From: Paludibacteraceae bacterium
Lineage (GTDB): Bacteria > Bacteroidota > Bacteroidia > Bacteroidales > Paludibacteraceae
Direction of reading: 5' to 3'
Length of the DNA: 55,051 nucleotides
NCBI GenBank assembly: GCA_024401555.1
Contig: JAKSKV010000020.1
Coordinates: 1 to 55,051, forward strand
The translations under genes were made by a program, and so were the position numbers. Each line of letters starts with the position of its first letter. Positions within the stretch are counted from its first letter, which is position 1. This document shows positions 1 through 11,400 of the stretch, one piece after another. The notes under the pieces were generated by a model that made no database searches, was not told the DNA's origin, and worked only from the letters and a program-made list of their open reading frames with translations.

Positions 1-178
1 CCAAGGTATTGCCGAAGGACGAGTCGAGGGAAGAGCTGAGGGAAGAGTAGAAGGATTAGCGGAAGGTCGTAAAAAGGAAGCGATACGAATGGCCAAGGAG
101 ATGAAATCTAACGGAATCGACAAAAAACTGATTACCCAAATCACCCGACTCTCCCTTTCTGAAATAGAGTCCATCTGA
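1..178 (+). CDS. Rpn-type nuclease / putative transposase, C-terminal end (partial)
   Basis: The window opens inside this gene; the reading frame starts at base 2 and ends at TGA 176-178. The visible tail is a run of EGR/AEG repeats (VEGRAEGRVEGLAEGR) followed by a helical end (KKEAIRMAKEMKSNG...LSLSEIESI). Such tails are typical of the Rpn family of recombination-promoting nucleases (PD-(D/E)XK transposase-like proteins), whose catalytic domain would lie upstream of the window. The family call rests only on this tail, and the nuclease core cannot be checked here. A strong terminator follows 15 bases after the stop. Confidence 0.55.
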   Translation, partial: QGIAEGRVEGRAEGRVEGLAEGRKKEAIRMAKEMKSNGIDKKLITQITRLSLSEIESI

Positions 179-193
179 TTCATTATCACAAAC

Positions 194-237
194 AAAAGCC
201 CCTCGATGACCGAAGACCGATGATCGAGGGGCTTTTT
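194..237. terminator. Bidirectional intrinsic terminator
   Basis: The 11-bp arms AGCCCCTCGAT (197-207) and ATCGAGGGGCT (223-233) are perfect complements, with a T run after the right arm and an A run before the left. It sits between the convergent Rpn tail and the alpha-2-macroglobulin gene and can serve both. Confidence 0.85.
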
Positions 238-260
238 ATTACCATTTCAATTGCTTTCCA

Positions 261-3200
261 CTACTCCTGGACTTTTATCCTGACACTACCCGTGTTCGAT
301 AAGAACTCAGGCGCATAGAGACATTGCGCAGAGGTGATGCCATTGCTGAAATCACCCGCATGGGTAATCCACAGCGGATATTCGAAGACATAAGTACCCT
401 TCGCCAAATGGTCGAAGAAATAGTACATCGCAGCGTCTTTCGGTGATTGATAGAAACAAGTGCCTTGACCGCATCGGTAGCCTGAAAGTTGTTGCGTAGG
501 CTCCAAACAACTTGCGCGCTGATCCTTTAACGAGACATAATCCATATCCCTATCGGTGCGCAATGTCACACGAACCACCAATTTGTCGCCCACTTTCAAA
601 GACGTTTTCTCGTCGATCTTTTTCAAGACCTCCTCGCCTCCTTCTCTGACCGCCAACATCACCATCTTCTCCACATGAAGGGCAGTTTTATTCTTCCATA
701 CCTTATCGATCTCCTCCTCGAATTGCCAATAGAGGGCTCCCCAAGAGATGTTACCACCCTGCTCGCTCTTCAACTCCACACGACCCATGGATGGTTTCAC
801 CTTCTCTCCCATCACATATTGGGTGAAATAACCGGTTCCCACCTCCTTGTTCTCTGGAGTCACCACTTCGTCGCCCATCTTAATGGTTACATGATTGTCG
901 GTGGAGAGCCAGTCGGACCCGCTCAATAGAAGGGCATTCAAAGCATCCACATTCGCAATGATATTATCCCAGTTTTGTGTACGCTTCTGGTTGAGCAACC
1001 AAAGGCGCATTTCGTCTTGCTCCTCCCGTTTCGGATCGACCGTCTCAAAGGCCTCCATGATTCGGGTATGGGTGGAGATAGCGGCGTCTTGCCATAGATA
1101 ACCACTCACATTCTTTTGCCAGAACATTCCCATCTCATCGGTTGTTGTAGAGAACTCCCTAAGCGACTCTATCACTGTTTGGGCCAACGACTTGTCTCCA
1201 CCACGATACAGTGCAATAGCCGCCATCGCCTTGCCACCGAGCGACAAATCCTTCCATTGGCTCTTCATCAATCCATAGTAGAAATCGAACGACTCCTGGG
1301 CCTCCTTCGCCACCTTCACCTCTGGGAAGAGGCTATGGACTTGGAAGAGATACAATTCGTACATACCCACATGGGCATGTTTCTTATAATCCTTGTCGTA
1401 ACGTTTCATCGTCTCGAAGGATCGTTGGAGTTCCTTGTCCAGATAGTTCAACGAGGCGGCGTATCCAGCCTTTTTCAAAAAGACGTCATCCACGATGCCC
1501 GACTTGCGCAATCTGCCGAAGTTATCCAGTACGAAGAGCGTCGTGTGCTGGCTTGGATACATACCTTTGAACCATGAATAGGCACCACTCTCCAAACGGA
1601 ATTCCATCAATTTATCGAACCAGGTGTTGCTCTTTCCCTGCAAATCGTTCACATCGAACAGGGTGGAGAGCCGCTGCTTCATTTCCGTTTCACTCTTCGC
1701 CTCCAATACCCACGGAGACTCATTGAGCAGAAGATTTTTCACATCCTGGTTCTTCTCCAAATTGGAAAGAAGCGTCTGCTTATCCCCGCTCTGTTGTTTC
1801 CAGAGTTCTATCACCTTAAAGATCTTCGGATTGGAACGGGCAATATGCTCCGACATCAAGGAGGCGAAATGAGCCGCCGAATAGCTGAGCGCATTCTCAT
1901 GCTCCACCGCCGCCACGGATGGCAAAGCCTGCACCGCATACCATATCGGATTGGTGGCGAACTCCAACTTCAAGAAACGATGGGTAAGCGTCTCGGATTG
2001 GTTCTCCAATAAATTCCTAAAAGTATATTCCTTGGTGGCCCCGCCACGCACATAGAGCGGCAATGATTGCGTCACCACCATACGGTCAGACAAGATAGGT
2101 ACCAGCGATTGCTCCGCATCGGAGAAGTTGTCGGCCACAGCGGAGGTACGCACCAAAACAGCATCCACCTCTCTCGGCACCTTAAACGAACAGGTCACTG
2201 CCCCGGTCTTCCCTGCCTCCACAGAGAAACTTGCCTGCTCTTTCGCAATCACTTTCTCAGTCATCGGATCCATCAACAGCATCTCGACCGAACCCTTTTG
2301 GCGCGTTTCAGAGAGGTTGATTACCTTGGCGGAGAGTACGCATTGGTCACCCTTGCGCAAGAATCGAGGCAAATTAGGCGATACCATGAAATCCTTTTGC
2401 GTCACCACCTGTTCCGACAGCTGCCCATAAAAGAGATCCTTGGTATGGGCCAACGCCTTGAAATTCCATCGGGTAAGGCTCTCCGGCATCTCAAAGGAGA
2501 GCAGCACATTACCCTCCTTGTCGGAACGGAGCTGCGGATAGAAGAAGGCCGTCTCGGAAAAATTGGTTCGGATCTGAGGTTCAGCCACTTGAGACGGTAC
2601 TTCACTTACATCGTTGTCCACCGTCACCATATCACTCTCCTCAGAATCCGCCATAGTATTACCCATCGATTTACGCATCTTCATAGCTGCCATAGGAGCC
2701 ACTGCGTTCTTAGTGGCGGCTTTCGAGAAAACCATCTCCTCATCAGCCGCCATCTCCTCTACTTCAACATCTCCCACAGAAAGGCTGTACGCAGCTCTCG
2801 AACCGTATATATACACTCTTTTGCGACCATTCGGGAAATCGATGAATCGATCGAACCACCACCCTGTCGGATGATTACGACTGTTAAACATATAATACAA
2901 TGAACCTTTGGACCATTGACATGCAGACCAATAAGGGAAATTAACATGCCGACTATAATCTGGATGAAATGACCAACCATGTGATCGGATTTGATCCAAC
3001 GACGCGTCATACATCGCAGCCAAGAGCTCCGCTTCCCTATCTTTCGGCAAAGAGAGCGTCCATGTCTCTTTCGAACCTGGCATCATTTTATCCCTAAAGA
3101 CAGCCAATTTCAAGGGCAAAGCCTTCGATTCATGTTTCAGTGTAATGTGGAAACTCTCCTGGTGGAGCTTTCCGTCACGAATCAGATAGAGGTTGATCCG

Positions 3201-6032
3201 CTTCTCCTCCCCGCTCTTTTTCTCCAAAGAGAAGGTGAACGTTTTGATCTCATCACTCAAATCCACCCAACGGCGATCCTCTTCCCCCTGTTCACTCTCT
3301 TCAATGATCAACAAATGGGCATCCTTCAAAGAGGAACCCACCCGAATGGTATGGCTCTTCCCATAAGCCAGTTGGACACTATTCATATTCTCAGTCCAAA
3401 GGATGGTCTCCACAGGCGGACGCGTATCCGTCTCTCGATAAAGAACCACTTCGTAAGAGGCTGTCACCTCGCGCTCTTTGGCGTCCTTCGCCCTCAACGA
3501 AACGACGTACTTGCCAGACCGCCAACCGTCGGTCTCCGTCTGGATGATGAAATCACCCTTCGCGTCAGACATCACCTCTCCCGACTTCACCACCACACTG
3601 TCACGGAGAATCTCGTAGGAGACGTTCACCACTTGCCCCTCTCCGTTCAAATTGGTGATTTGGTATTTGATGGAAGGGAACTGGCTCATCAACTCACGCG
3701 CTCCCACTGATGACGAGAAGAAGAGCGAGCGGTCTCCGACGGAGAGATAGATGCTCTGCTCGTGCGTCTCTCCATTGGCATCCGTCACCTTCGCATAGGC
3801 CGCATATTGATAGAATGCCAGATCCGTATCCTCCTCCTCCTTCATCGCCTTAAACGGAATCGAGAAAGAACCATCCTCCTTCATCACCGTCTCACCCTCC
3901 ACAAGGGTCTTCGACTCCCGGCTTGTAAATCTTGGAGACCACCACCAAGGTGACGGAGTCCGTACCACACGATATTCCACCTTCGCCTCAGAGAGCGGCG
4001 CACCCATCAAATAATTGGCCTGCCCCTTCACCTCGATGGAATCGCCAAAGGAGAAGATACCCGTCGGACGAGTCATCTTCACCTCGAAGGTAGGTCGTTT
4101 GTACTCCTCGACCGAGAAATATTGCTGTCCCGATCCATATTTTGAGCCACGAACCGCTATCGAATAATTGCCCGACAAACCATTGGCTGGCAAGACAAAG
4201 GAGGAGGCGACAGAACCATATTCATTGGTCGTCAACTTCTGCTCGGCGACCACCTGACTATTGGCGTCGTAAAGGGTTATCTTGACATTCGTGTTCGGCA
4301 AGACAGCAGATCCTTCACGTTGCAAATGGTAATAAATAACTTTATAATGGACCGTCTGGGAGGGACGATAGATGGAACGGTCGGTGAAAATAGCGACATA
4401 ATTTCCACTATTGTCCGACACATTCGATTCCCGTTCATACTGATAGGTGCCGTAGTCGTCCGGGGTAAGGAAGCGGTCCCTGCCCTCCTCGACATAGGTG
4501 TTTATTTGGCTACGTTTTCCCCTCGCATCCAACCCGATTTGGGCGAAACCCTTCTCATTGGTCGTTGTTTGCGAAAGAGGTTGCTCTTCATAACTATAGT
4601 AATTCTTTATTTTCCAAGCCGTCAACTTCACCCCGGATTTTGGAGCACCGCTCTTGGCATCGACCACAATATAGTTGGAGCACAAAGGATCCGAGAGAGC
4701 CGTGGTACGGAGGTAATAGAGATTGGACACTTCAAATTCCAAACTTCTGTCGCCATTATAGACAATACGGTATATACCAAAGTCGAGAGCCGGTATCTCC
4801 ACCACCGTATCCTCTGGAATAACATAATTACTCTTTTTCAAAGGGAAGGAGAAATCCGCGACCTTACTCTTCTTCGCATCCCTCACACGTTCCCTGAAAT
4901 AGGCTATCGGCGTGACATCCAAACGGTAGAGGGAACATTTCAGCTCGGAGAGATTAGCATAATGCAGCTTCAGAGATATTTTGTCGGAAGTATGTGGTTT
5001 CTCATTTTCGATGGAAATCTGAACAAAAGCGGTCTGCATCTCATCCACAAGACTCTTCAGTAGGTTGATTTTCACATAATTCGGATAGGCCTTGATACCC
5101 TCCTGACAACAATCTATGATGCGTTGAGGAAGTTTGGAATCCTTGGGTAAATGTTCGAAATCTACACCCTGCTTCCAAGCATCGCAAAGGGCGGCACGTA
5201 CCAAAACAGAGGCGCCACTCGCCTTCTCCTCTTCCAACAACCGCTCCAACTGAGCGATCTTGTCATCTTGGTTTTTCTTCCCCTTGTGGATATAATCAAG
5301 CAACGTCAATTTCGCCTTCACATAAGCGTCACGCTCTTGGTCCTTTGCGTGGAACGTCACCCATTGGTTCAGATATTTCAGACGTTCATCGCCCCTATCA
5401 TCCATCTTTTCACCCAATAGGTTCATGGAGTTAGCGTTTTCGAACATATCAAAGAGGATCAAATCATACAAGGTCGGATAAAAAATACGGCTATCCTTTC
5501 CCAATGACAATATAGGTCCATAATCGGCTGACGCCACCTTTTTCAAACTTTCGTTGGAGAGTGCCTCCACACTGCACTTGCGGTATTGGTCCATAAAAAT
5601 ATTGGTACTCCACTCATCCATATTTTCAGGCACCTCATCCACCAACTTGGTCCGCTGGTCAATGGCCCAACGGTCTCCCTTGTAGTAACTCATATAGAGC
5701 TTTCCGATCAAATAGGTGGCAACGGAGCGCGCCACGCCATCTTTTGTGTTGGATTGAAATGCGGTCAACTCCGCCATACACCCCACGAAAGCGGAATCCT
5801 CTATCTCCTGCCTCAAGGTGCCTCGCTTGACGATGCAACGCAACTGCTGAGGCTGGTTGGACTCCTTCACCGCCTGCTTCTCTATGGCGTCTATTTTCGA
5901 GATGGCGGTTTTAGGATTACTCCTCTCAATTTTTCCTACGGCTTCCCACTCCGTCGCATACTCAAATGATGAAAATAATCCCCACATGGCTACTGATATT
6001 AGCGTAAAACAATATGATTTAATTTTTCCCAT
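261..6032 (-). CDS. Alpha-2-macroglobulin family protein, large, without thioester
   Basis: A 1,923-aa secreted or periplasmic protein. The start is ATG at 6032; an in-frame TTG two codons upstream is less likely. A hydrophobic N-terminal segment (SYCFTLISVAMWGLF) serves as signal peptide, without a clear lipobox. The macroglobulin MG2 signature IYRPSQTVHY lies near residue 556, the A2M domain (TAFFYPQLRSD...LTRWNFKALAHT) near 1160, and a helical thioester-type domain near 1375-1690. At the place of the thioester motif CxEQ the sequence reads VEHENALSYS, so no covalent trap can form. Family members guard the cell envelope against proteases; thioester-less forms probably act by conformation. 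No penicillin-binding protein 1C gene lies next to it. It stands alone, with its 3' end facing the terminator at 194-237. Confidence 0.88.
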   Translation of the reverse strand: MGKIKSYCFTLISVAMWGLFSSFEYATEWEAVGKIERSNPKTAISKIDAIEKQAVKESNQPQQLRCIVKRGTLRQEIEDSAFVGCMAELTAFQSNTKDGVARSVATYLIGKLYMSYYKGDRWAIDQRTKLVDEVPENMDEWSTNIFMDQYRKCSVEALSNESLKKVASADYGPILSLGKDSRIFYPTLYDLILFDMFENANSMNLLGEKMDDRGDERLKYLNQWVTFHAKDQERDAYVKAKLTLLDYIHKGKKNQDDKIAQLERLLEEEKASGASVLVRAALCDAWKQGVDFEHLPKDSKLPQRIIDCCQEGIKAYPNYVKINLLKSLVDEMQTAFVQISIENEKPHTSDKISLKLHYANLSELKCSLYRLDVTPIAYFRERVRDAKKSKVADFSFPLKKSNYVIPEDTVVEIPALDFGIYRIVYNGDRSLEFEVSNLYYLRTTALSDPLCSNYIVVDAKSGAPKSGVKLTAWKIKNYYSYEEQPLSQTTTNEKGFAQIGLDARGKRSQINTYVEEGRDRFLTPDDYGTYQYERESNVSDNSGNYVAIFTDRSIYRPSQTVHYKVIYYHLQREGSAVLPNTNVKITLYDANSQVVAEQKLTTNEYGSVASSFVLPANGLSGNYSIAVRGSKYGSGQQYFSVEEYKRPTFEVKMTRPTGIFSFGDSIEVKGQANYLMGAPLSEAKVEYRVVRTPSPWWWSPRFTSRESKTLVEGETVMKEDGSFSIPFKAMKEEEDTDLAFYQYAAYAKVTDANGETHEQSIYLSVGDRSLFFSSSVGARELMSQFPSIKYQITNLNGEGQVVNVSYEILRDSVVVKSGEVMSDAKGDFIIQTETDGWRSGKYVVSLRAKDAKEREVTASYEVVLYRETDTRPPVETILWTENMNSVQLAYGKSHTIRVGSSLKDAHLLIIEESEQGEEDRRWVDLSDEIKTFTFSLEKKSGEEKRINLYLIRDGKLHQESFHITLKHESKALPLKLAVFRDKMMPGSKETWTLSLPKDREAELLAAMYDASLDQIRSHGWSFHPDYSRHVNFPYWSACQWSKGSLYYMFNSRNHPTGWWFDRFIDFPNGRKRVYIYGSRAAYSLSVGDVEVEEMAADEEMVFSKAATKNAVAPMAAMKMRKSMGNTMADSEESDMVTVDNDVSEVPSQVAEPQIRTNFSETAFFYPQLRSDKEGNVLLSFEMPESLTRWNFKALAHTKDLFYGQLSEQVVTQKDFMVSPNLPRFLRKGDQCVLSAKVINLSETRQKGSVEMLLMDPMTEKVIAKEQASFSVEAGKTGAVTCSFKVPREVDAVLVRTSAVADNFSDAEQSLVPILSDRMVVTQSLPLYVRGGATKEYTFRNLLENQSETLTHRFLKLEFATNPIWYAVQALPSVAAVEHENALSYSAAHFASLMSEHIARSNPKIFKVIELWKQQSGDKQTLLSNLEKNQDVKNLLLNESPWVLEAKSETEMKQRLSTLFDVNDLQGKSNTWFDKLMEFRLESGAYSWFKGMYPSQHTTLFVLDNFGRLRKSGIVDDVFLKKAGYAASLNYLDKELQRSFETMKRYDKDYKKHAHVGMYELYLFQVHSLFPEVKVAKEAQESFDFYYGLMKSQWKDLSLGGKAMAAIALYRGGDKSLAQTVIESLREFSTTTDEMGMFWQKNVSGYLWQDAAISTHTRIMEAFETVDPKREEQDEMRLWLLNQKRTQNWDNIIANVDALNALLLSGSDWLSTDNHVTIKMGDEVVTPENKEVGTGYFTQYVMGEKVKPSMGRVELKSEQGGNISWGALYWQFEEEIDKVWKNKTALHVEKMVMLAVREGGEEVLKKIDEKTSLKVGDKLVVRVTLRTDRDMDYVSLKDQRASCLEPTQQLSGYRCGQGTCFYQSPKDAAMYYFFDHLAKGTYVFEYPLWITHAGDFSNGITSAQCLYAPEFLSNTGSVRIKVQE

Positions 6033-6138
6033 AAGCAACTAAAATATGAATGCTAATATACAAAAATCTACTTGATCGCCTAACGGAGAGAACGCCTATT
6101 AACAAACCATTAAGATAAAATTTGTGAAAACCGCTCCC

Positions 6139-8436
6139 TTAGAATGGGTATCCCACCGCGAAATGCCAAGCGAAATTATCCTTGAAGACAGGATGGGTGA
6201 TTACCCACTTACTGGTATTTTGGGCACCTGGCAATGGATTGGCAGGATTATACAACTGCATGCCTGCGTCAAATCGTAAGATGAGGAAACTCAAATTCGG
6301 ACGGATACCCACTCCGACCGACCAACCCAATTCCTTGTAAAAATCCTTGATGTTGAATTGTCCATACGGTTGGTTTTTATAGGCTTTCACCGTCCAGATA
6401 TTACCCGCATCCGTAAAGGCGGCCAACTCCAAAAAGGAGGCGAGTTTGTAACGATATTCCAAATTGAAGACCAATTTCACATCGCCTGTCCGCTGCAGAA
6501 AATCCGATTTCATACCCGAATTATACTTTCCCGGACCCAAGGTACGGGTACTCCAACCCCTGACCGTGTTCGGACCGCCCGCAAAGAAACGTTGCTCGTA
6601 AGGCAAGACATCCGAATTGAGGTACGGACACGCCAAACCAAAGCCCGCATGCATCACGAATTGATTGTTACGCTTCGTCAGGAAGATCTTAGAGGCATCG
6701 AAGGTTCCCTTCACATATTGGGCAAAAGGCGTGTCAAATATCTTATACTTCTCCACCCGTTGCTCTTCATCCTCCGACACAACCTTCTTCTTCACCTTCG
6801 CCGCCTTGCAGACCAAGAAAGGAAGGGTGCCCGCCATATCGATGCCGCCACGCAGGGTATATCCATTCTCGGAAGCTTTACGATTACTGGTATAGACAAA
6901 CGAATAGTCGGTACGGGTAATGAACTGGTCCATATAACTCTCCTTCAACAAAGCATTTTTTCCCCTTTCCAAATACTCCTTGAACCACTCCGACATATCC
7001 CTCGTGATAACATAATTGATATTGTAAAGGTCAAAGTTATGGGCCATCCTCTGCCTATGGCTCTTCCAGCTATAACCCCAATTGAGTCCTAAGACACGAC
7101 GGTTGTACTCCGGACGGTTCTGCCAATGGATACTGGCGGAAAAGGAGGTGGCGGACCCCACTTGTTTGGTATATTTCTCCGGCAACAATCCAAAGATGAT
7201 ACGCGGGAACGAAAGGGAGAGCTCCGCACCATACTCGTAGAAATTATTGGAGAGCAACGTCACATCCTTATCATCCGATCCGCTGATATGCTCGTAGGAG
7301 CCATTCAGCCTCAACAGCAAGGTCTCAGACCCCTTGAATATATTCTTGTCGGAGAAGGTGACGTAGCTGGCCACACCCAAATCACCCGCATTATTCGTTC
7401 CGTCGATTCCGAACTGGAAATGGTAAATATTGGCCGGCGAGAGCGAAATCCGCGCATCCAACATCGTGCTATCCTCCGCAACCGGCGTGAAAGCCACTCC
7501 CACCTGATCCACCGCACTCAGGGAGTGAAGCGAATTGTAGGTCTTCTCCATCAACAAATCACTGTAAAAACGTTTGGAACGGATAAAGTTGTTGTAATAC
7601 AAAATGGAGGGGCGGATAAAAGTCTGCTTCCCCTTCACCACTCTGATTTTCTTGTAATCCACCGTATCCACTCCCGGGGAATAGGTGTTGGAGATGACCA
7701 CATCCCGGATACGGTATCTCCGCAAGGCGGGATCGAACCGCATGGTATCCACCCTCTTCGTAGGACGGTATTTCAGGGTGACATCCACTTGGTGGTTCCC
7801 CACCATTGTATCCACCAAGAAGTAGAAATTATCCTTATTCAGATAATAATAACCTTGGTTCCTCAATTGCGAAGTGATTTCAGCGGAGGCGTTATCCAAT
7901 GTCGCCGCCTTAAATGGCTCATTTTTATCAAATTCCAATGAACGATGGATCGCGGCGAAATCAATCAGCGACCTCAATTCAGAGGGATCGACACCATTCT
8001 CGGAGTGGCGGATGGTGTAACGGTCTTTGGCCCGCACACAATAGGTGACCGCCATTTTTTTACCACGTTGGTTCAGGCAAGAACCCACCTCGGCATTGAG
8101 ATAACCCAGATTATGCAACTCCTTTCGGATTTGGGAGACACTTTTGGCGGTCAATTCCGAATCATATATCACAGGCTCGCTACCGATCTTCCGCAAGACA
8201 CGGTTGATCCATTTGGTGGTATCCCTTCCCGAAAGAGAATAGATATGGAGACCAATCTTGGCGTTGGGCTTCTGCCGAAGCAATGGCGTGAACTGCCCCT
8301 CATACATATTGTTGTCGAGCACCTCGATCTTCACCTTATCCAAGAGATAATCCCCCTCCGACACATACTTCGTGGCGCTACAAGCCGAAAGGAGCACCAT
8401 CAGCAACCAACCTAAAACATACCTACTTCTTCGCAT
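6139..8436 (-). CDS. tamL: TamL: lipoprotein BamA/TamA-type outer membrane assembly protein
   Basis: 765 aa from ATG 8436, chosen because it gives a lipoprotein signal (MRRSRYVLGWLLMVLLSAC, lipobox LSAC) and has a strong AGGAGG ribosome site 9 bases upstream. An N-terminal periplasmic part with POTRA-like repeats runs to about residue 400, followed by a C-terminal beta-barrel of the BamA/TamA type; the conserved barrel turn VRGW (GGPNTVRGW) is near residue 622. In Bacteroidetes the TamA partner of TamB is this lipidated form, named TamL. The start overlaps the end of tamB by 14 bases, so the two are translationally coupled. It probably inserts or exports outer membrane proteins, or helps lipid traffic, together with TamB. 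Confidence 0.88.
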   Translation of the reverse strand: MRRSRYVLGWLLMVLLSACSATKYVSEGDYLLDKVKIEVLDNNMYEGQFTPLLRQKPNAKIGLHIYSLSGRDTTKWINRVLRKIGSEPVIYDSELTAKSVSQIRKELHNLGYLNAEVGSCLNQRGKKMAVTYCVRAKDRYTIRHSENGVDPSELRSLIDFAAIHRSLEFDKNEPFKAATLDNASAEITSQLRNQGYYYLNKDNFYFLVDTMVGNHQVDVTLKYRPTKRVDTMRFDPALRRYRIRDVVISNTYSPGVDTVDYKKIRVVKGKQTFIRPSILYYNNFIRSKRFYSDLLMEKTYNSLHSLSAVDQVGVAFTPVAEDSTMLDARISLSPANIYHFQFGIDGTNNAGDLGVASYVTFSDKNIFKGSETLLLRLNGSYEHISGSDDKDVTLLSNNFYEYGAELSLSFPRIIFGLLPEKYTKQVGSATSFSASIHWQNRPEYNRRVLGLNWGYSWKSHRQRMAHNFDLYNINYVITRDMSEWFKEYLERGKNALLKESYMDQFITRTDYSFVYTSNRKASENGYTLRGGIDMAGTLPFLVCKAAKVKKKVVSEDEEQRVEKYKIFDTPFAQYVKGTFDASKIFLTKRNNQFVMHAGFGLACPYLNSDVLPYEQRFFAGGPNTVRGWSTRTLGPGKYNSGMKSDFLQRTGDVKLVFNLEYRYKLASFLELAAFTDAGNIWTVKAYKNQPYGQFNIKDFYKELGWSVGVGIRPNLSFLILRFDAGMQLYNPANPLPGAQNTSKWVITHPVFKDNFAWHFAVGYPF

Positions 8437-11400
8437 CGCGTCCCCTCCTTTCCGTACGCACCGAATCACGCGGCGCCAATAAATTCGTTCCATGCTCATC
8501 CTTTCCGAACGGGAGAAGGCCCCGAAGTGTCTTCGACTCCTTCACAAAGACCACTCCCACACCTTGCGTGTTGTTGGAGTTTCGGTAGTAATCGTTGTTG
8601 GTATGGTTATAAGCCTTTATTCTCAACACCTTCTTCTTACCCAATAGATACTCCGCATCAAAATCACCCAAAAACGAAGCCTCGTTCTCTTCGCCGGAGG
8701 CCTGCTTCTGGTATCCCAAATTGGTACTCAACAGCAATCGGTCGTTGAGCAATTTTGTCGAAACGGAGAGATTCATCTCCACATCGGAGAAATCCTCGTC
8801 AGAGGTGCTGAAACCTGTTCCGATCGTCACCTTGTCCTTCAAGACGGAGGAGAGAGCGTTGTTCAACGCGGCCGAAAGGGAGGAGGAGGCCAAGGAGGTG
8901 AGCATCTCGTCGCCTTGTGTCTGCCCGTCAGGCGCATAGAACATACCCAGTCCGATCAAGTAGGCGAACTCGCGGATGCGGATATCGTCCGTCGTAATGA
9001 TGCTATTCATATGCTGCGTCACATTGTCGGCGGCCTTCGGAAGGGTGATGTCATAGGAGAGGTTCATCTCCGAAAGCGATCCGGAAGCCTTCGCACTGCA
9101 ACGAACCGGCTGGCGCGTGGATCCCAATCCCATACCCGTGAAATTCTTGCTTAGCGTGGCGAGATCGGCCGTCACATCGTAGCAGGCGGTCGCATCAAAT
9201 TGCAGTTTCATCGGATCTCCATTAAATTGCACATAAGCCCCCTCTTGGATCGTGAATTTCTTCGCAGGGATCTCAGACAACTTGATCTTCACATATCCGC
9301 TATTGACGGTGTAACGATCATATATAGAGACCGTTTCCTCCTTATAGGTCACACGAAGGTTACCATTTCCATTGACCATCGCACCATCCGCCACATTCAC
9401 ATAGAAGGTCGCCTCATCCGTCAGCCTCACGGAGATGTCCGCATCGATATCCAAAGGCATCTCAAGGTTCTCGGCCACCGTATCCGCCACCTCATAACCG
9501 GCAGGCTTCACATAGACGATGTTGTCATAATTCTGCACCTCGGTCACCGTTTCAGGCAAGATGATGTTCAAGGTGGTCTTATCACCGTTGCTGAACTCAC
9601 CCCGTACCTTCACATGGGTATCGGTTCCCTGCACCGTCAAATTCTTCGCATTGGCGTAGAAGGTGCCAGAGACCGTATTGGACTTCGCCTTAGGATTGTT
9701 CAACAATAGGAAATTATCCATATTGACCATCAAATCATAATTAAACTTTTTGAAATCTTCGTGGGAGACATTTCCCTTCAAGGTCAATAAACGGCCATTG
9801 TCGTCCCGCAAACGGAAGTGGTCCACACGCACCCTGTTTTTTTCAAACTTAATGGTGTCGGATATGGTATAGCCCACGCCTGTGTAATTGATCCTCGCAT
9901 GAAGATCTTGGAAGAAGAGCCTACCCTCCAAAGCCACATTGTCGAACTTTCCCTCCGCTAAAATATTGGCCCCCACATTTCCCCTCAACTCGCTGACAAA
10001 ATCCGAGGAGAAGGGAATAAACCGATCTACGGGAAGGGAATCCAAAGTCATCACCATCTTCAAGGTCTGATCGACCGGTTTCACCACACCTTGAATCAGT
10101 GCGGTACGACGTCCTTCGTTGGTCAAAACCATTTTGGAGAGTACACCCTTCCGCTCATTGTTCCAACGCATATCCACCGCTAAATCACCCCAATGGACGC
10201 CCTCATAAACGATGGAATCGAAGCGCAAGTTATTGGTTTTGAAACGCATCGCCTCGCCCATCAAGGCATAACCATACAGGTCTCCATCCAAAGAGCATTG
10301 CAACGGAACATGTTTACGGGCCAAGGCCGAGACAATCGGTTCAAGGTTCACCCGATCGAAACGGACATTCATCGTGTCGCTCAACAAATCAGAGGCGACG
10401 CCATCAACGCTCAACAAGACGTTGTCATCCAAGGAGATTCCTATATTTTTCACAAAAATCTTCTTCCCCATTTGATGGATTTCCGCAGGTGATGTGCCAA
10501 ACTGGTAACCCACCAGGGTCCAATCAGCCGCCTGCGTCGTCAGGTTCATATTCACCTTGCCCGCCGAATCCACGGTGGAGTAAACCACAAACGGCAAGGA
10601 ACCCTTGATAAAGGTGGAGTCAGGGAATGTGTTCGCATAGGCTACGCCCTCCATCTGATTATGGGTGACAACGGAATTGAGTCTGACACGCATCATCTCC
10701 GTCGCACCAGAGGCGGATGTATCGGCCACGACATTAGCGGAGAGTTTCACCTTTGTGCCATCCGCACTGAGCCTCAACGAAATATCGCTGACCTTCCTAT
10801 TCTCCCAACTAAGGGAAGGTAGTTCCAATTTTAGACGCATCGCACGCTCCGGCACGGAGATATTTCCATTGAGGGAGGCCCCCATTGGCAACGCAATGCT
10901 CTTGCCGAAGAGTTGCGCCCACTCTTCAACACGCTTCACCTTCACACTGAAATCAAAAGAGTCGGCTATGGCCAAATCCCCCACCTCCATCTGATCCAGG
11001 ACGTCCGGCCAATAGGGTTGGAGCGTCTTTATCACCGCCGGATAGAGATCTACAAACTCATAGACACCCGCCATTTCGGCGTCAACAGCTGGAGAGGATA
11101 ACGACAAACGTCTTGTCCCATCCGCCATCTGACGATGCGTGAGCAAAAGAGGTTCTTGCCAGTGAATTCCAGCAGAGTCGCCCGAAACGCGAAGTGAATC
11201 GACCGTCACTTTGCCCAACAATTGGTTGAAATCGGTTAGCTCCGCAGAGAGGCGTGTCGCCACCCGCATATCACCCAACGAGTCCACCAAATGGGTAGCC
11301 TTCGGAGAAAAATCGTCCAATTGAGCCTTCGCTAAGAGGCGAGGCTGCTCTCCGGTCAGACCTCCCCCCTCCAACCATACCACACCTCTCAGATTGGGAT

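Noticed and set aside
2067-3710. Long plus-strand open frames (278 and 239 codons) opposite the alpha-2-macroglobulin gene
   Set aside because: They are antisense to a gene with clear family motifs, give Arg/His/Leu-rich sequences without domains, and have no promoter; they arise from codon bias.
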